Source: Vicinamibacteria bacterium | Lineage (GTDB): Bacteria; Acidobacteriota; Vicinamibacteria; Fen-336; JAGNNV01 | Length of the DNA stretch: 5,998 nt | Reading direction: 5' to 3' | Assembly (NCBI GenBank): GCA_016650185.1 | Contig: JAENWE010000524.1 | Location: 1-5,998 of the forward strand | Shown here: piece by piece, positions 1-5,998 of the stretch | Layout: each line of letters opens with the position of its first letter | Numbering within the stretch: the first letter of the stretch is position 1 | Translations under genes and position numbers: made by a program | The notes under the pieces: generated by a model | Database searches by the model: none | Told to the model about the DNA's origin: nothing | What the model saw: only the letters and a program-made list of their open reading frames with translations

Positions 1-1
1 C

Positions 2-1096
2 ATGACCTGGATCGAAACCCTGAAGGATGGAGCCGGCCACCGGCTCCGTATCTCTCACCGCGAGAAGGCGGGTGCCTGGGAAGAACCGGCAACCGTCCAC
101 GAAGGTAAGGACTTCTGGAGGAACTGGGCGGACTATCCGGGACTCGGGGTTTTCGCCGACGGTTCCGTGATGGTCCACTGGCTCGCCCGCAGTGGTGAGG
201 CCACCTACGACTACAACATCAGGGCCCGGATCTCTCGCGACGGCGGAGGAACCTGGGGCGAGCCTTTCCTGGTCAACACGGACGGTGTGAAGGCAGAGCA
301 CGGTTTCGCTTCCTTCGCCGCCACCGAAAAAGGAATGGGCGTGGTCTGGCTCGACGGCCGTGAGACCAAAGGCGCGAGCCACGAAGGCGACCACGCTGCC
401 GCCGGAGGCGGAACCATGACCCTGCGATTCGCGGAGTTTCTCAGCGACGGTACGCGGGTTCGCGAGTCACGGTTGGATCCCAAAGTGTGCGATTGCTGTC
501 AAACCGCGGTGGTGAATACGTCGAAGGGCCTGCTTGCCGCATACCGGGACCGATCTGACGAGGAGTTTCGAGATATTTCTCTGGTTCGACCGGGAGCGGA
601 CAAGATCGAGCCGCGGGATTTTTCAAAGGACGGCTGGAAGATCAACGCGTGCCCGGTGAACGGGCCGGCTCTCGCGTCACGGGGCGATGCCGTTTCGGCC
701 GCCTGGTTCACCATGGGCGGGCGGAAGACCCGGGTCCGCGCCGCTTTGTCGAACGATGGGGGCGACACCTTTTCTCCGGCGATCGACGTCGATGCCGCCT
801 TTCCGCTCGGGCGAGTGGACATCGCCATTCTTCCCTCAGGCGACTCGCTTCTGAGCTGGCTCGGCCGGGGGGAGGAAGGCGCGGCCGAGATCAAAGCGGC
901 GATCATCGACGCCAAGGGAGTCTTGAAGCCCTCGTTCAAAGTGGCCAGCACATCGATGGCTCGAGCTTCCGGATTCCCGCGGTTTGAGCCCTCAGGCGAT
1001 GAGGTTCTGTTCGCATGGACCGAGGTCCAGGCGGCGGCCGAATCCACCGCGCCGCCTCGCTCACGAGTGCGAACCGCGGTCTTCAGCCTGAAATGA
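2..1096 (+). CDS. Sialidase-like (BNR/Asp-box) beta-propeller protein with CDCCQT motif, 5' partial
   Basis: The protein resembles the exo-alpha-sialidase-like superfamily, whose six-bladed propellers carry Asp-boxes (SxDxGxTW). Two are visible: SRDGGGTW at residues 78-85 and SNDGGDTF at 240-247. Blade-like strand patterns such as GVVWLDGR (113-120) and VLFAWTEV recur along its length. Between the two boxes lie CDCCQT (163-168), AYRDRSDEEFRDI (180-192) and INACPVNGPAL, which I recognise as conserved in a family usually labelled only 'sialidase family' or 'hypothetical'. The catalytic Arg triad and Tyr of true sialidases cannot be assigned, so sialic acid cleavage should not be assumed. The ATG at base 2 is probably internal: there is no room for an RBS or signal peptide, and the text starts in mid-strand (MTWIE). 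The gene therefore very likely begins left of the window, and its localisation cannot be judged. Its stop codon overlaps the next start (ATGA, 1093-1096). The fold call is fairly safe; the function is unknown. Confidence 0.8.
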   Translation: MTWIETLKDGAGHRLRISHREKAGAWEEPATVHEGKDFWRNWADYPGLGVFADGSVMVHWLARSGEATYDYNIRARISRDGGGTWGEPFLVNTDGVKAEHGFASFAATEKGMGVVWLDGRETKGASHEGDHAAAGGGTMTLRFAEFLSDGTRVRESRLDPKVCDCCQTAVVNTSKGLLAAYRDRSDEEFRDISLVRPGADKIEPRDFSKDGWKINACPVNGPALASRGDAVSAAWFTMGGRKTRVRAALSNDGGDTFSPAIDVDAAFPLGRVDIAILPSGDSLLSWLGRGEEGAAEIKAAIIDAKGVLKPSFKVASTSMARASGFPRFEPSGDEVLFAWTEVQAAAESTAPPRSRVRTAVFSLK

Positions 1097-1479
1097 ACGC
1101 ATCGCCGATCGCCTGCCAACTGAAGGCTCTGGACCCAGCCGAGCGAGCCCGGCAGAAGATTCTGGTTGGGACCGCGCGCACCAAGATCCTGAAAACCTCG
1201 GAGTTGGAGGATGGATTTGCGCTGCAATTTCCATCGGATCAGGAAACGGTTCTGGAGCTGGCTGAGTGGATCACCCTCGAACGTCGCTGTTGCGCGTTCG
1301 CTGAGTTCGCGATCGAGTGGCGGCGAGACGATACCGTCTGGGTGCGTGTGACGGGCGCTCCAGGCGCCAAGGAAGTCCTGGTCGCGGAGATGGGAATTGG
1401 CGGCCCTTGGCAAACAGGCAGGGAACGACCACGTTCCGATCGGGCGGTAGCATCCGGCGAGGCTAAAATCGCGCCCTGA
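1093..1479 (+). CDS. Small conserved-type protein with ERRCC motif, function unknown
   Basis: This is a 128-residue protein with no signal peptide or membrane segment, so it is probably cytoplasmic. I chose the ATG at 1093 because it overlaps the upstream stop as ATGA, which indicates translational coupling; an in-frame ATG at 1015 would lie deep inside the upstream gene. The core runs from about residue 24 to 105: a strand-rich start, an acidic helix (LELAEWITLE, 54-63), then ERRCCAFAEFAIEW (63-76) and VWVRVTGAPGAKEVL (82-96). The pattern E-x-x-C-C-x-F-x-x-F followed by a hydrophobic strand resembles small hypothetical proteins that I recall from metal-resistance neighbourhoods. I cannot name a family with confidence. 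The adjacent cysteines C66 and C67 could bind a soft metal or form a redox pair, which is inference. The last 20 or so residues, from about 107, are Arg/Ala-rich and look like a poorly conserved tail. No Shine-Dalgarno is evident before the start. Confidence 0.75.
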   Translation: MNASPIACQLKALDPAERARQKILVGTARTKILKTSELEDGFALQFPSDQETVLELAEWITLERRCCAFAEFAIEWRRDDTVWVRVTGAPGAKEVLVAEMGIGGPWQTGRERPRSDRAVASGEAKIAP

Positions 1480-1508
1480 AGGCCCCCGGTTCGTGCTCAG
1501 TGGAGGAT

Positions 1509-1549
1509 TCGCTCGCGCCTGGGAGGCTCAGCGTACCGGTCGCGAGTGA
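1509..1549 (+). other. Predicted two-tier hairpin downstream of the ERRCC gene
   Basis: Bases 1509-1517 (TCGCTCGCG) pair with 1541-1549 (CGCGAGTGA) over nine positions including one G-U. Inside the loop, 1519-1523 (CTGGG) can pair with 1527-1531 (CTCAG) with one G-U. The element lies 30 bases after the stop of the preceding gene. There is no T-run after it, so it is not a classic intrinsic terminator; it may be a 3'-end or mRNA-stability structure, or chance in GC-rich DNA. Confidence 0.3.
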
Positions 1550-1572
1550 GACGCGACGGATCGGCGCGCGTG

Positions 1573-1598
1573 CTCGACCGGGGAGGCCCCTCCACGAG
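1573..1598 (+). other. Second predicted hairpin in the 1480-1653 gap
   Basis: CTCG (1573-1576) pairs with CGAG (1595-1598), and inside it GGGG (1580-1583) pairs with CCCC (1587-1590) around an AGG loop. The two stems are separated by an internal loop. It sits about 55 bases before the start of the His-rich gene, so it could be part of that gene's leader. It has no T-run and its stems are short, so it is weak evidence on its own. Confidence 0.22.
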
Positions 1599-1653
1599 AT
1601 CTACAGCGGGAATCTGTCAAACCGGCAACCCTCGCTGACATAAGATCGCCGGA

Positions 1654-2040
1654 ATGCGTCGCCTTCCCAAGATTCCGACACTCCTGGCTTTGCTCGGGCT
1701 TCTCCTGCCCTGGGGCAGGGTCGTGGCGGTATCGGCGCACCTCTCGATCGAGGATCATGAGGCCTCGGCCGCGGACCATGTGGCCGACCTGGAAGAGTCA
1801 TTCCACGGTCACCGTCACACCGAGGGGAGACCGAACCATCAGCACCCTTGGATCGGCGTGGATCTCGTCGCCCAGAGGGCGAAGGTGACCAGAGCGATCA
1901 CCGCCCCAGCGCTGGTTCATCTGGCCGCGATTTCGACAGCCTCGGCTGGAGTGGGCGCGGTGGTGCGAGGGCGAGCGACCGCCCTCAACGATCACGGCCC
2001 GCCTGGCGCGAGGTCGCGACGAGCCATTCTCAGGATCTGA
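1654..2040 (+). CDS. Small secreted histidine-rich protein upstream of the metal-efflux genes
   Basis: This is a 128-residue protein with a clear signal peptide: MRRLPK, then a Leu-rich core (residues 9-19), and a likely signal peptidase I site after VSA (residue 28). The mature N-terminus is rich in histidine and acidic residues, with His at 29, 35, 42, 51, 53, 55, 62 and 64, including HGHRH (51-55) and NHQH (61-64). This composition suggests divalent metal binding in the periplasm. The rest is Ala/Val-rich and ends with DHGPP...RRAILRI, a short basic tail that I associate with small proteins encoded next to Cus/Czc efflux genes; that link is from memory and cannot be checked here. It lies 177 bases before the outer-membrane factor gene in the same orientation. 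There is no strong Shine-Dalgarno before 1654. It might be a periplasmic metal buffer or an accessory of the pump. Signal peptide plus His cluster in one open frame support a real gene; the exact role is inferred. Confidence 0.65.
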   Translation: MRRLPKIPTLLALLGLLLPWGRVVAVSAHLSIEDHEASAADHVADLEESFHGHRHTEGRPNHQHPWIGVDLVAQRAKVTRAITAPALVHLAAISTASAGVGAVVRGRATALNDHGPPGARSRRAILRI

Positions 2041-2100
2041 TCCCGCCTCGCGCCGCTTCTTCTGAGGCCGGATACTTTTTCGTCTCCGCTGCTCGCAGGG

Positions 2101-2124
2101 TTCAGCCGTTCGTTCGGTTCTGAA
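2101..2124 (+). other. Predicted bulged hairpin between the His-rich gene and the outer-membrane factor gene
   Basis: TTCAG (2101-2105) pairs with CTGAA (2120-2124), and CCG (2106-2108) pairs with CGG (2115-2117), with a two-base TT bulge (2118-2119) and a TTCGTT loop. This makes eight base pairs in total. It lies 60 bases past the His-rich gene's stop. No T-tract follows. It might reduce read-through or mark an mRNA processing site. Confidence 0.25.
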
Positions 2125-2134
2125 TTCCGCTGAC

Positions 2135-2149
2135 CGGCGTCGGGCGCCG
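2135..2149 (+). other. Short GC hairpin before the outer-membrane factor gene
   Basis: CGGCG (2135-2139) and CGCCG (2145-2149) form a perfect five-pair stem around a TCGGG loop. It lies ten bases after the preceding bulged hairpin and about 70 bases before the next start codon. Short GC stems are common by chance at this base composition. Confidence 0.18.
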
Positions 2150-2205
2150 CTCTTCGCTAGGTGACACGCCACTCAGTGCCCCCTTTTCCAGTTCTCTGAT
2201 TGCCA

Positions 2206-2210
2206 CAGGT
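2206..2210 (+). promoter_or_regulatory. Weak ribosome binding site deciding the ATG at 2218
   Basis: The AGG at 2207-2209 has an eight-base gap to the ATG at 2218. This favours that ATG over the in-frame TTG at 2200, whose upstream sequence is pyrimidine-rich and has no purine stretch. Confidence 0.35.
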
Positions 2211-2217
2211 CCAGTCC

Positions 2218-3540
2218 ATGCCCTCACACCAGTTTCGTTCTTCCCTCCAAGCCGCGGCGGTTGCCGTCGCGATGACGTTGAACAGTCCCCAACCATCCCT
2301 GGCTGCGGGCCTCCAGACCGAGAGCATCCAGCCGAAGGCGCTCACGCTCGACGCTCTGGTCGCGGAGGTTCTGCAGAACAATCCCGAACTTGCGTTCTAC
2401 CGCGCGGAGATCGCGGTCGCCCGGGGAGAGCAGCGGACGGCGGTCACGCGCGCCAATCCGGACCTGTCCGCGTCGATCGGGGAGAAACGGATCGCGGCCC
2501 CCGTCTTGTCGGACGGTCTGGTCTGGTCCGCTTCGATCACTCAGACGTTCGAGTGGCCGGGCCGCATCCCTCTGCGCAAAGCGATCGCCGACCAGCAGAT
2601 CAAGCTCGCCGAGCTCGGGCTCGATCAGTTTCGAGCGGCCCTGGCCTCCCGTTCCCGCGTTCTCGCCTTCAACCTCTTCGCCGCCCAGGAAGCGGCCTCC
2701 GCCGCCCGCGAGGTGGCGGACCGTTTCAAAGCGTTGCGCGAAGTCCTGGTTCAGCGCGATCCGGCGGGACTGACGCCGGTCTTGGAAACCCGCATCATCG
2801 AGGCCACGGAGTTGACGCTCCAGCGGCGAGCCACCGAAGCGGCGCTCGCCCAAGAATCCGCGCGCCTCGAATTGAATCAACTGCGCGGTCAACCATGGGA
2901 GGGTCCATTGACCATCGAGCCTCCGTCGCTCCCGTTCCCGCCGTTTCCCGGGACGGAGCCCCTGCTCGCTTCGGCCAGAACCCACAACTTCGAAATCCGC
3001 ATACGAGAGGCAGAACTTGAGCAACAAGGCTTCAAAGTCTCTCTCGCGAAGAACGAGAAGAAGCCGACGGTGACCGTGGGCCCCTACGTCTCGCAGGAGA
3101 GGGCGGGTGATCGGGAGACCCAAGTCGGCGTCAGCCTGGTCGTCCCGCTGTCCCTTTGGAACAAGAACGACGGGAAGGTGGCTACCGAGGAGGCCCGGCG
3201 GCTCCAGGCAGAGACTGCCCTCACAGTCGCTCACCGGAACTTGGAACGACAGGTGATCGAGACTGCGTTCGCTTACCAAAAGCGTCTCAACGAAATGGCC
3301 CGCTGGCGGCCCGACTCGGTTCGGAAGTTTCAGGAGGCCGCCGCCCTCGCGGACCGCCACTATCGCCTGGGCGCCGTGCCCATCGCGACTTACGTCGAAC
3401 TCCAGAAGCAGTATCTGGATGCGGTCGATGCGCTGCTCAGCACGAGACGCGAAGCGCTTGCAGCCGCCCAGGAGCTGCAACGCCTGACCGGCGTCGACTT
3501 GAGTCAGATCCCGGCGTCCAACGAGACGCCGCGTCCATGA
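2218..3540 (+). CDS. TolC/CzcC-family outer-membrane efflux protein
   Basis: This is the outer-membrane channel of a heavy-metal RND efflux complex, forming the exit duct of a tripartite pump. From the ATG at 2218 it is 440 residues, about the usual size for CzcC/CusC (415-460). Residues 1-30 form a signal peptide (Ala/Val core 11-20, likely cleavage after SLAA). There is no lipobox Cys, unlike lipidated CusC. Two OEP repeats follow. The first spans about 43-227 and starts with LTLDALVAEVLQNNPEL, with QTFEWPGR at 109-116 at the strand-helix turn. The second spans about 247-427, with PLSLWNKNDGK at 310-320 at the matching position, and ends with RLGAVPIATYVELQKQYLDA. Long Ala/Glu/Arg helices (about 125-225 and 320-425) fit the periplasmic alpha-barrel. 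Its stop overlaps the RND gene start (ATGA, 3537-3540), so the two are translated as a coupled pair. It could be called czcC-like; orthology to a named gene is not proven. Confidence 0.92.
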   Translation: MPSHQFRSSLQAAAVAVAMTLNSPQPSLAAGLQTESIQPKALTLDALVAEVLQNNPELAFYRAEIAVARGEQRTAVTRANPDLSASIGEKRIAAPVLSDGLVWSASITQTFEWPGRIPLRKAIADQQIKLAELGLDQFRAALASRSRVLAFNLFAAQEAASAAREVADRFKALREVLVQRDPAGLTPVLETRIIEATELTLQRRATEAALAQESARLELNQLRGQPWEGPLTIEPPSLPFPPFPGTEPLLASARTHNFEIRIREAELEQQGFKVSLAKNEKKPTVTVGPYVSQERAGDRETQVGVSLVVPLSLWNKNDGKVATEEARRLQAETALTVAHRNLERQVIETAFAYQKRLNEMARWRPDSVRKFQEAAALADRHYRLGAVPIATYVELQKQYLDAVDALLSTRREALAAAQELQRLTGVDLSQIPASNETPRP

Positions 3541-5998
3541 TCGGCCGAATCGTCGCTTTCTCGTTGCGTCAGCAGGCCATGGTCGTGCTCGGCGCGGTGG
3601 CCCTTCTAGGGGCCGGCCTGTGGTCAGCCCTGCACCTGCCAATCGACGCGGTCCCCGACATCACCGGCATTCAAGTACAGATCAACACCGAAGTCCCAGC
3701 ACTCGCCGGCGAGGAGTCGGAAAAGCTCGTTACCCGGGTCATCGAACGGGAGATGGCGGGTCTGCCGGGAATGTCGGAGATGCGATCGCTGACGAAGTTC
3801 GGCCTGTCGCAGGTGACTCTGGACTTCTCCGAGGCGACGGACATCTATCGGGCGCGCCAACTCGTGGCCGAACGCCTGCAGGGCGTGCTGGACCAACTGC
3901 CTCGCGGGGCCTCGCCGAAACTCGCGCCCATCAGCACCGGTCTCGGAGAGATCCTCTATTACAGCGTCGGCTATCGCGAAGGCGCCAGGCAGAAACCCAA
4001 GACCGAACTGGACCAGCTCCTTGAGCTGAGCGAGATTCAGGAGTACACGATCAAACCGTTGCTCCGGACCGTCCGCGGGATCGCGGACATCAACGGAAGC
4101 GGCGGTTACGAGCGGCAGTTCGTAATTGAGCCGAAGCCCAACGCCCTTGAAGCAGTGGGCATGACGTTCAGCGAACTCGCGGCCCTGATCGAGCAGAATG
4201 TCGAGAATGCGGGCGGGGGCATCATCAACCGGGGGGGCGAGCAGCTCACCATCCGCGCGGTCAGCCGGGTCAACAACGCTGAGGAGATCGCCCTTCTGCC
4301 CCTGAAGTTCGGCGCCGGTGTTACGCCCATCCTGGTCCGGGACGTGGCCGACGTCAGGCAAGGAACGAGGTTCCGCACCGGTGCTGCCACCCTCAACGGC
4401 CGCGAAACCGTCATCGGTACCACCATGATGCTCGCGGGACAGAACAGCGGCGAGGTGGCGGAGCGAGTGAAAGCGCGCCTCGCGGAGATTCAGGGCAAAC
4501 TGCCGGAAGGCGTCGAGATTCAGATCCAATACGACCGGTCTCAACTCGTCGACCGTACCATAGCCACGGTCAGGACGAATCTCTTCGAAGGCGCCATTCT
4601 GGTCACCGCACTCCTCCTCGTGCTCCTCGGGAACTGGCGAGCCGCGCTCATCGTGGCCACCGCCATCCCTCTGTCGTTCCTCTTCGCGCTGATTGGCATG
4701 GCGAGGTTCGGCATTTCCGCGAATCTGATGAGCCTGGGCGCCATCGACTTCGGCCTCATCATTGATGGCGCGGTGGTCATTGTCGAGAACATCGTGCGGC
4801 GCCTCGGCGAGAAACAGCACCAGTTGGGCCGCTCTCTCACCTCGGAGGAGCGATCCGGGACCGTTCTGGCCGCGAGCCAACAGGTCGGTTCGCCCATGTT
4901 TTTCGGTGTGGTCATCATCACCGTGGTCTACATACCGATCCTCGCTCTGACCGGCATCGAGGGAAAGATGTTCAAGCCCATGGCTCTCACCGTGATGCTG
5001 GCGCTTGGTGGCGCCCTTCTCCTGGCCCTCACATTGATGCCCGTTCTGTGCTCGCTCCTTCTGCGCGGCCGGATCCACGAGGGCGACAATGTCATCATCC
5101 GCCTCGTCAAACGGGCTTATGAGCCGTCGCTTGGTACCGCGTTGCGCCTGCGTGGGCTCGTCGCCACGGCCGCTATCGCCATGTTTGCGGGTTCCCTCTG
5201 GCTGTTCACCAATCTGGGCGCGCAGTTTGTTCCGACCCTGGATGAAGGCTCCATCACGTCGATGCTCTACAAGCCGGTGGGCATGAGCATGGAGGAGTCG
5301 CTGAGAACCGACATCGAAGTCACGAATCGGCTCCTTCAGGACTTCCCCGAGTTGACGCGCATCTTCACCCGCATCGGCACGAGCGAGATCGCGACCGACC
5401 CCATGCCGCCCAACGAGAGCGACGTCTACATCTTTTATAAGCCGGTCGCGGAATGGCCCCGGACGGCTGGCCGCCCGACAAGCAAGGCTCAGTTGCGTGA
5501 AAAGATCGAGACCACGCTGCATGAAATCAACCCGGACTACAACCTCCTCTTCGCCCAGCCCATCGAGATGCGCTTCAACGAAATGTTGGAGGGCACGAAG
5601 GCGGAGCTGGCGGTGAAGATCTTCGGCGACGACTACGACGTCCTGGAGACCCTCGCCGCCCAGGTCAAGGGGATTCTCGAAGAGACGCCCGGAGTGGCGC
5701 AGGTCGAGTTCGAGACTGAAGGCCGAACGCCGCAGTTGCTGATCAACGTGAACCGTGGCGCCCTCCAGCAATACGGTCTGCAGGCTGGGGAAGTGAACGA
5801 AGCCGTGAGCAGCGCCTTGGGCGGCCGGGAAGTGGGCATCATCGCGGACGGTGAGAAGCGGTACGACATCGTGGTGCGCATGCCCGAGCGACTGCGCGCG
5901 GATGACGAGCAGATCAAAAGGCTTCCGGTGCGGGTCGGCGCTGCCGGCATCGTTCCTCTCGGTCGCCTGGTGAGCTTTCAGACCCTCAAGACCGTTGA
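3537..5998 (+). CDS. czcA: CzcA/CusA-family heavy-metal efflux RND pump, 3' partial
   Basis: This is a proton-driven inner-membrane pump (HME-RND) for metal cations. The first 820 residues are present with no stop; the family is about 1,030-1,050 long, so the last five or so membrane segments lie past the right edge. The start MIGRIVAFSLRQ matches the family N-terminus. TM1 covers about 13-33, followed by LPIDAVPDIT and the first periplasmic loop to about 350. TM2-TM6 cover about 351-510 and TM7 about 540-558, followed by VPTLDEGS and the second loop. The TM4 motif DFGLIIDGAVVIVEN carries D404, D410 and E417, matching the proton-relay residues D402, D408 and E415 of Cupriavidus CzcA. By-eye alignment puts K579, E627 and E682 where E. 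coli CusA has its Cu(I)-binding methionines 573, 623 and 672. MRFNE around E682 is typical of CzcA/CnrA types, so divalent metal is favoured over Cu(I). The gene overlaps the channel gene by ATGA, with no adaptor gene between them. Confidence 0.95.
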   Translation, partial: MIGRIVAFSLRQQAMVVLGAVALLGAGLWSALHLPIDAVPDITGIQVQINTEVPALAGEESEKLVTRVIEREMAGLPGMSEMRSLTKFGLSQVTLDFSEATDIYRARQLVAERLQGVLDQLPRGASPKLAPISTGLGEILYYSVGYREGARQKPKTELDQLLELSEIQEYTIKPLLRTVRGIADINGSGGYERQFVIEPKPNALEAVGMTFSELAALIEQNVENAGGGIINRGGEQLTIRAVSRVNNAEEIALLPLKFGAGVTPILVRDVADVRQGTRFRTGAATLNGRETVIGTTMMLAGQNSGEVAERVKARLAEIQGKLPEGVEIQIQYDRSQLVDRTIATVRTNLFEGAILVTALLLVLLGNWRAALIVATAIPLSFLFALIGMARFGISANLMSLGAIDFGLIIDGAVVIVENIVRRLGEKQHQLGRSLTSEERSGTVLAASQQVGSPMFFGVVIITVVYIPILALTGIEGKMFKPMALTVMLALGGALLLALTLMPVLCSLLLRGRIHEGDNVIIRLVKRAYEPSLGTALRLRGLVATAAIAMFAGSLWLFTNLGAQFVPTLDEGSITSMLYKPVGMSMEESLRTDIEVTNRLLQDFPELTRIFTRIGTSEIATDPMPPNESDVYIFYKPVAEWPRTAGRPTSKAQLREKIETTLHEINPDYNLLFAQPIEMRFNEMLEGTKAELAVKIFGDDYDVLETLAAQVKGILEETPGVAQVEFETEGRTPQLLINVNRGALQQYGLQAGEVNEAVSSALGGREVGIIADGEKRYDIVVRMPERLRADDEQIKRLPVRVGAAGIVPLGRLVSFQTLKTV

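Noticed and set aside
2..1096. Calling the first gene a functional exo-alpha-sialidase.
   Set aside because: Only Asp-boxes and the propeller pattern are seen. These occur in many non-sialidase propellers, and the catalytic residues cannot be located in this partial protein.
499..1413. A 304-residue minus-strand open frame across the sialidase-like and ERRCC genes.
   Set aside because: It spans two plus-strand genes that have recognisable motifs and ATGA coupling. Its own translation shows no domain or signal.
1580..1590. GGGGAGGCCCC as an intrinsic terminator.
   Set aside because: The stem is only four pairs with a three-base loop and no following T-run.
1614..1646. Possible promoter before the His-rich gene: CTGTCA (1614-1619) with CATAAG (1639-1644) or TAAGAT (1641-1646).
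   Set aside because: Each hexamer matches consensus at only about four of six positions, and the spacing is 19 or 21 bases. This is too weak to annotate as a promoter.
1848..2123. A plus-strand 91-residue frame overlapping the end of the His-rich gene.
   Set aside because: Its composition is Arg/Ser-rich without motifs. The competing frame has a signal peptide and a His cluster, so this is a shadow.
2200..2217. In-frame TTG at 2200 as an earlier start for the channel protein.
   Set aside because: It has no purine-rich site in front. It would add six residues ahead of a normal signal peptide, and the ATG at 2218 has an AGG at good spacing.
2224..3642. A 472-residue open frame on the minus strand opposite the channel gene.
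   Set aside because: It has low-complexity Arg/Leu/Gly composition and no motifs, and it is fully antisense to a convincing TolC/CzcC gene, so it is a GC shadow.
3624..5771. A 715-residue open frame on the minus strand opposite the RND pump gene.
   Set aside because: The translation is Arg/Gly/Asp/His/Leu-rich with no recognisable fold. It lies antisense to a gene with full family motifs. Long antisense frames are expected opposite GC-rich codons ending in G or C.

Overview
The window is a stretch of GC-rich (clearly above 60% by eye) bacterial chromosome in which every supported gene lies on the plus strand. The outer-membrane factor and RND pump indicate a diderm bacterium. The codon use, the CzcA-like pump with a His-rich small gene in front of it, and the sialidase-like gene with a CDCCQT motif would fit Acidobacteriota, Verrucomicrobiota or Planctomycetota. 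The sequence alone does not settle the taxon.

Left part (2-1479): a 5'-truncated gene for a sialidase-fold (BNR/Asp-box) protein is followed by a 128-residue protein carrying an ERRCC motif. The two reading frames overlap by four bases (ATGA), so they are very probably co-transcribed and translationally coupled. Neither has a firm biochemical function. Both carry conspicuous cysteine clusters.

Middle part (1480-2217): a 174-base gap contains two predicted hairpins. It is followed by a 128-residue secreted, histidine-rich protein (1654-2040), and then a 177-base gap with two more small hairpins. No tRNA, CRISPR array, insertion sequence or regulator gene is seen here.

Right part (2218-5998): a TolC/CzcC-type outer-membrane factor overlaps by four bases (ATGA) with a CzcA/CusA-type heavy-metal RND pump that runs off the right edge at about residue 820 of an expected 1,030-1,050. 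The pump keeps the proton-relay acidic residues of CzcA. At the three positions where E. coli CusA has its Cu(I)-binding methionines it has Lys, Glu and Glu, so a divalent cation (Zn/Co/Cd/Ni type) is the better substrate guess. The periplasmic adaptor (CzcB/CusB) that normally lies between C and A is not there. It must be downstream or elsewhere if the system is complete.

Working model (inference): the His-rich periplasmic protein binds or buffers the metal, the RND pump picks it up from the periplasm or membrane, and the outer-membrane channel exports it. Whether the left-hand gene pair belongs to the same metal response is open. I see no clear case for an entirely new system. The less explored parts are the small His-rich gene, the ERRCC protein and the sialidase-like CDCC protein.
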